Shown here: positions 14,385 to 16,863 of the stretch, in pieces
Numbering within the stretch: the first letter of the stretch is position 1
Layout: each line of letters starts with the position of its first letter
Assembly (NCBI GenBank): GCA_964247295.1
Contig: CAXTTV010000106.1
Coordinates: 1 to 16,863, forward strand
Length of the DNA: 16,863 nt
From: CAXTTV01 sp964247295
Lineage (GTDB): Bacteria; Chloroflexota; Ktedonobacteria; Ktedonobacterales; Ktedonobacteraceae
Direction: 5' to 3'
Made by a program: the position numbers and the translations under genes
The notes under the pieces: model-generated
Databases searched by the model: none
Told to the model about the DNA's origin: nothing
Seen by the model: only the letters and a program-made list of their open reading frames with translations

Positions 14385-14428
14385 TTGCTTCTATCAGCTA
14401 ATTCCGCTATAATGCGACGTAATACGTC
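14385..14428 (+). promoter_or_regulatory. Promoter of the subtilase operon with an operator-like inverted repeat at the start point
   Basis: TTGCTT (14385-14390) and a perfect TATAAT (14408-14413) are 17 bp apart. The inverted repeat GACGT-AAT-ACGTC (14416-14428) covers the expected transcription start, a position typical of repressor sites. The leader to the first start codon is about 95 nt. Confidence 0.75.
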
Positions 14429-14516
14429 TTATCTATTTCACTTTAGCTGCATTATCATCTTATTCGTAGCTCTTCATTTCTCTAAAAACACACATATGTA
14501 GGGGGGACATACATGC

Positions 14517-14753
14517 ATGTCTCGAAATACAATTGAATTAATGGGTATACCGAGCGAACTGTTTTATTGGTTGCCTGGCGAGATGGTTGTCATTATAAAA
14601 TTGCCCTGTCATCCAACCTCTGAAGCGTTAGATCTTCTGGAAGGGCAGGTACGTGCTCTCCTCAATCCAATGCTTGCTCGCTACAATTTAGGATTAGAAC
14701 GATATGGAACTGCCGGACGCGCTGGCGTGAAGTACCCACGATGCCGCCGGTGA
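14517..14753 (+). CDS. 78-residue protein upstream of, and overlapping, the subtilase; possibly its N-terminal part
   Basis: The ribosome-binding site AGGGGGG (about 14500-14506) precedes two close ATGs. The one at 14513 reads only seven codons, so 14517 is used. The product has no signal peptide and no family I recognise. It contains a hydrophobic strand (GEMVVIIKLP, about 21-30) and an amphipathic helix-like stretch (SEALDLLEGQVRALLNPML, about 35-53). Its stop TGA 14751-14753 lies 13 nt inside the next gene, one frame away. Because the protease frame starts without a ribosome-binding site of its own, this could be the first half of one protease gene split by a frameshift, or a separate small protein whose translation is coupled to the protease. 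Confidence 0.6.
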   Translation: MSRNTIELMGIPSELFYWLPGEMVVIIKLPCHPTSEALDLLEGQVRALLNPMLARYNLGLERYGTAGRAGVKYPRCRR

Positions 14754-16168
14754 GGCGGCGCGCTTTTGTTTTTGGCCTGAAACATGAGCGGCCCTATGCC
14801 GCATTGTTTTTTCATACACGGTACCTGCAACTTGAGGTTTCCCTGGACCAGATGCCAGATCCTTTGCCGCTGGCGCTCTCACATATTCAGAGTCATCTAG
14901 AATTGTTAATGCAGAATGGTCTGCATATCGTTTCGGCGATGCCCAACTGGTTAGTGATGGCGGCCCCATTGTTCTATGGAGATGGCGGGACGCCAAACCC
15001 ACCACGCCCGGCTCCTGCCCCACAGGATCTTGTAAGTGGTGAGTCGGCATTTCACTACTGGCATGTCTCGCCAATGGACTCTACCTTTCCTTTGGACCCT
15101 GGGGGAGCGGAGAATGTTCAGGTTGTGATTCTGGATACCGCGCAGAATCCGGATCGAGTGCTGGCTGCCTCGGCCCGGCCAGAGTTTCGGCGCAACCCTT
15201 TGCTTCAAAACCTGGCCGAGAACCTGCGCCGTGAAAACGGCAGTTTCGCGATTGAATATGATCGATATCCCTTAACGGACCAGGTCCATGGTGGGCGAGA
15301 TCTCAACGGCGATCCCCGTTATTATCGCATTCCTGATCATGGGCTGTTTCTGGCTGGCCTGATCCGCGATATCGCGCCTCGCGTGCCCATTCGTTTGATC
15401 CGTATGCTTAACGATTATGGTGGGAGTGATCTCTATACGCTTTATGCCGTGCTCTCAGATCTTGAGCGCGAGTTAAGCAATGGCTCTATCGCACGTCTGG
15501 TCTTGAATCTAAGTATTACTATTATGCCAGACATTCGTCGACTGCCCTACATCTGGCTGGAGGATCGCCAGTGGCACAGCAATCTTTTGCCTGGGGCATT
15601 GCGGGTCCTGGATCATATTGAGGAAGGGTTGAGGCTGCTCTTTCAATGTATCGCTGAATATGATGTATTGATTGTCGCCTCGGCTGGAAACGACTCGCTT
15701 GTCGCGAATAAGCAAGATCGTTTTCCCCGTCCGCCGCGTGCTCCCGCGCGCTACAACTCGACGCTGAGCGTTGCCTCCGTCAACAGTTTAGAGCAGGGCT
15801 CACTTTTCTCCAATACCGCAAACATTGCCCCCTACGATAGCGGGATCGCTACCTTTGGAGGTGAGATGTATGGCGCGGCTGATCCACAAGGCTTTCCCGA
15901 TGCCGTTCGAGGGTTGTATATCTCCTCTATTTTTCCTGGGGGAGAGCAGAATATGACTGCCTGGGCCGATTGGAGTGGAACCTCCTTTTCCACAGGGATT
16001 ATCAGCGCGCTCTCTGCGCATCTGCTGGCCCAGGGGTGGAGTGCTTCTCAGGTCCGATCCCGGTTAGGTGGAGGGTATAACCGGGTCTCTGAAAGCGTAT
16101 TTGGGGGGCCCCCTGATATACCGCGCCTGTTGGCAAACGTTTTGCGTGTTCAACAAAGGCATATATAA
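14741..16168 (+). CDS. Subtilisin-family (S8) serine protease without a signal peptide
   Basis: The 475-residue product keeps a full subtilase active site. Asp132 lies in VVILDTAQ, His200 in DHGLFLAGLI, the oxyanion Asn317 in VASAGND, and Ser415 in WSGTSFSTG. The last motif lacks the usual Pro of GTSMAxP. The substrate-channel strand is LVLNLSI (253-259). Residues 1-120 form a long pre-domain with a Pro-rich linker (PNPPRPAPAP, 86-95) in place of a recognisable I9 propeptide. Neither this frame nor the one upstream encodes a signal peptide, so the enzyme is probably cytoplasmic or exported by another route; most subtilases are secreted. ATG 14741 has no good ribosome-binding site and lies in a hairpin overlapping the upstream stop. 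If the two frames are one gene, the protein is about 550 residues. Substrate and role are unknown. Confidence 0.88.
   Translation: MPPVRRRAFVFGLKHERPYAALFFHTRYLQLEVSLDQMPDPLPLALSHIQSHLELLMQNGLHIVSAMPNWLVMAAPLFYGDGGTPNPPRPAPAPQDLVSGESAFHYWHVSPMDSTFPLDPGGAENVQVVILDTAQNPDRVLAASARPEFRRNPLLQNLAENLRRENGSFAIEYDRYPLTDQVHGGRDLNGDPRYYRIPDHGLFLAGLIRDIAPRVPIRLIRMLNDYGGSDLYTLYAVLSDLERELSNGSIARLVLNLSITIMPDIRRLPYIWLEDRQWHSNLLPGALRVLDHIEEGLRLLFQCIAEYDVLIVASAGNDSLVANKQDRFPRPPRAPARYNSTLSVASVNSLEQGSLFSNTANIAPYDSGIATFGGEMYGAADPQGFPDAVRGLYISSIFPGGEQNMTAWADWSGTSFSTGIISALSAHLLAQGWSASQVRSRLGGGYNRVSESVFGGPPDIPRLLANVLRVQQRHI
14743..14759 (+). promoter_or_regulatory. Hairpin spanning the stop/start overlap
   Basis: GCCGCC (14743-14748) pairs perfectly with GGCGGC (14754-14759) around the five-base loop GGTGA, which contains the upstream stop TGA (14751-14753). 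The protease ATG (14741-14743) touches the base of the stem. Such a structure could hide the start until ribosomes from the first frame unfold it. Confidence 0.5.
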
Positions 16169-16231
16169 ATATATCAACACATGTTGGGCGCAGATCTGCT
16201 CATCATAAGCTCGCGCTCTGGCTTGTAACGG
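16169..16231. other. Short intergenic region with two palindromes
   Basis: CAACA-CA-TGTTG (16175-16186) and GCAGATCTGC (16190-16199) are adjacent palindromes between the subtilase stop and the promoter of the iron-sulfur carrier gene. They could be operator sites upstream of that promoter; no terminator for the subtilase is evident. Confidence 0.35.
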
Positions 16232-16260
16232 TTGACGCTTCATTTTGTGTAGGATATAAT
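16232..16260 (+). promoter_or_regulatory. Promoter of the iron-sulfur carrier gene
   Basis: TTGACG (16232-16237) and TATAAT (16255-16260) are exactly 17 bp apart, one base off the sigma-70 consensus. Confidence 0.85.
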
Positions 16261-16310
16261 AAAAAAGAGCGAGAATGAAGCGCGTTTAACAGAACCAATC
16301 ATCTATAGAG

Positions 16311-16341
16311 TAAAGGGTACAATCCTAAAGGGAACCCTTTA
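16311..16341 (+). promoter_or_regulatory. 5' leader hairpin just before the iron-sulfur carrier ribosome-binding site
   Basis: TAAAGGGT (16311-16318) pairs with ACCCTTTA (16334-16341). A second copy of TAAAGGG inside the loop could compete for the same partner arm. The ribosome-binding site GAGAGG follows within a few bases, so folding could modulate translation. Confidence 0.4.
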
Positions 16342-16358
16342 TAGAGAGGCACATTGTA

Positions 16359-16760
16359 ATGATTGAACAGAATCAGCCATCGACAGTTGAGACCAGTGTT
16401 CTCACGATGACCACGGCTGCCGCAGACAAAGTACGCGAACTGTTGAAGCAGGAGAACGATCCGAGTCTGGGTCTGCGCATCTTTGTTGCTGGCGGTGGTT
16501 GCTCTGGCCTCCAGTACGGAATGACGCTTGACGAGGAGCAGGAAGGCGACACCGTTATCCGCGAGGGCGATATCAACGTCCTGGTCGATGAGATGAGCAT
16601 GGGCTACATCACCGGCAGCCAGGTTGACTATGTTGATAGCCTGATGGGTGCGGGTTTCACCGTCAACAATCCCAACGCCGTTTCGAGCTGTGGCTGTGGT
16701 CACTCCTTCAAAACCGCCGAGGGCGGTGGTGAGGCTCGTGGCTGCGGTTGCGGTCACTAA
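16359..16760 (+). CDS. Iron-sulfur cluster carrier/insertion protein, ErpA/IscA (HesB) family
   Basis: The 133-residue A-type carrier accepts Fe-S clusters from the assembly scaffold and hands them to apo-enzymes in the cytoplasm. The three family cysteines are present: Cys48 (GGGCSGLQY) and Cys111/Cys113 (SSCGCGHSF). The conserved segments VDEMS, YITGSQVDYVDSLMGAGFTVNNPNA and the N-terminal LTMTTAAADKVRELL also match. After Cys113 the protein carries about 18 extra residues, rich in Gly, that end in a second Cys-Gly-Cys-Gly-His (Cys129, Cys131), which core family members lack. The ATG at 16359 has GAGAGG about 9 nt upstream. It has its own consensus promoter and terminator, so it is transcribed alone and not within an isc or suf operon. 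I do not choose between ErpA and IscA names. Confidence 0.94.
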   Translation: MIEQNQPSTVETSVLTMTTAAADKVRELLKQENDPSLGLRIFVAGGGCSGLQYGMTLDEEQEGDTVIREGDINVLVDEMSMGYITGSQVDYVDSLMGAGFTVNNPNAVSSCGCGHSFKTAEGGGEARGCGCGH

Positions 16761-16778
16761 GTCGAAAGCATAATCAGA

Positions 16779-16823
16779 ACGGGGTCTCTTATACATCGGT
16801 ATAAGGGGCCTCGTCCTCTTTTC
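16779..16823 (+). terminator. Rho-independent terminator of the iron-sulfur carrier gene
   Basis: A 16-bp stem (16779-16794 with 16799-16814, including three G-U pairs) has a 4-nt loop and is followed by CCTCTTTTC. It lies just past the stop codon. Confidence 0.85.
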
Positions 16824-16863
16824 AACTAGTGTGATGTGTAAGAGATGTAGAGCGGGGTGCAGG

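Noticed and set aside
14694..15208. Minus-strand frames opposite the subtilase
   Set aside because: The plus strand carries the full subtilase active site; the minus frames are low-complexity shadows.

Overview
This window looks like a piece of a Chloroflexota chromosome, most likely class Ktedonobacteria. That placement is inferred from three things: an envelope S41 protease with a long Pro/Tyr/Gln-rich N-terminus, a Tat-type secreted protein built of 'LFYD..xGxGxFY' repeats, and moderate G+C with loosely packed, mostly monocistronic genes. No rRNA or tRNA is present to settle it, and there is no CRISPR array, intact insertion sequence or prophage.

Layout, left to right. Positions 1-777 (-) hold the N-terminal 259 codons of a secreted repeat protein that runs off the left edge. 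Then come an S41 C-terminal processing protease (1061-2539, -) and initiation factor IF-3 (2802-3488, -), each followed by its own terminator. IF-3 best fits an AUU start and has a leader of about 200 nt. A decayed small secreted-protein gene (3871-4219, -) lies downstream of a MacB/FtsX-type ABC permease and ATPase (4299-6343, -). Divergent from the ABC pair is a NarL-type two-component system in ruins. Its histidine kinase (6616-8154, +) carries a stop codon and two frameshifts, and its response regulator (8147-8222, +) is reduced to the first codons plus the core of the LuxR helix-turn-helix.

The second half is mostly metabolic housekeeping: a fused homocysteine S-methyltransferase/methylenetetrahydrofolate reductase (8325-10277, -), a class II phosphoribulokinase-like kinase (10640-11623, +), tyrosyl-tRNA synthetase (11708-12916, +) and a PepT-like M20 peptidase (12992-14074, -). 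An AT-rich gap with a consensus promoter then drives a subtilisin-family protease split over two overlapping frames (14517-16168, +). An ErpA/IscA-type iron-sulfur carrier gene (16359-16760, +) with a near-perfect promoter and a clear terminator closes the window.

The genes do not form one pathway. Links visible in the sequence are the ABC ATPase-permease pair with the divergent, now broken, sensor system, and the coupled protease frames. The points most worth a second look are: the two-component wreck; three family members with substituted active-site residues (S41 protease Lys to Thr, phosphoribulokinase Glu to His, TyrRS first HIGH His to Thr); the hairpin across the stop/start overlap of the signal-less subtilase; and the CAAA repeat tract beside the protease ribosome-binding site. 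I see no clear evidence of a wholly new multi-gene system.
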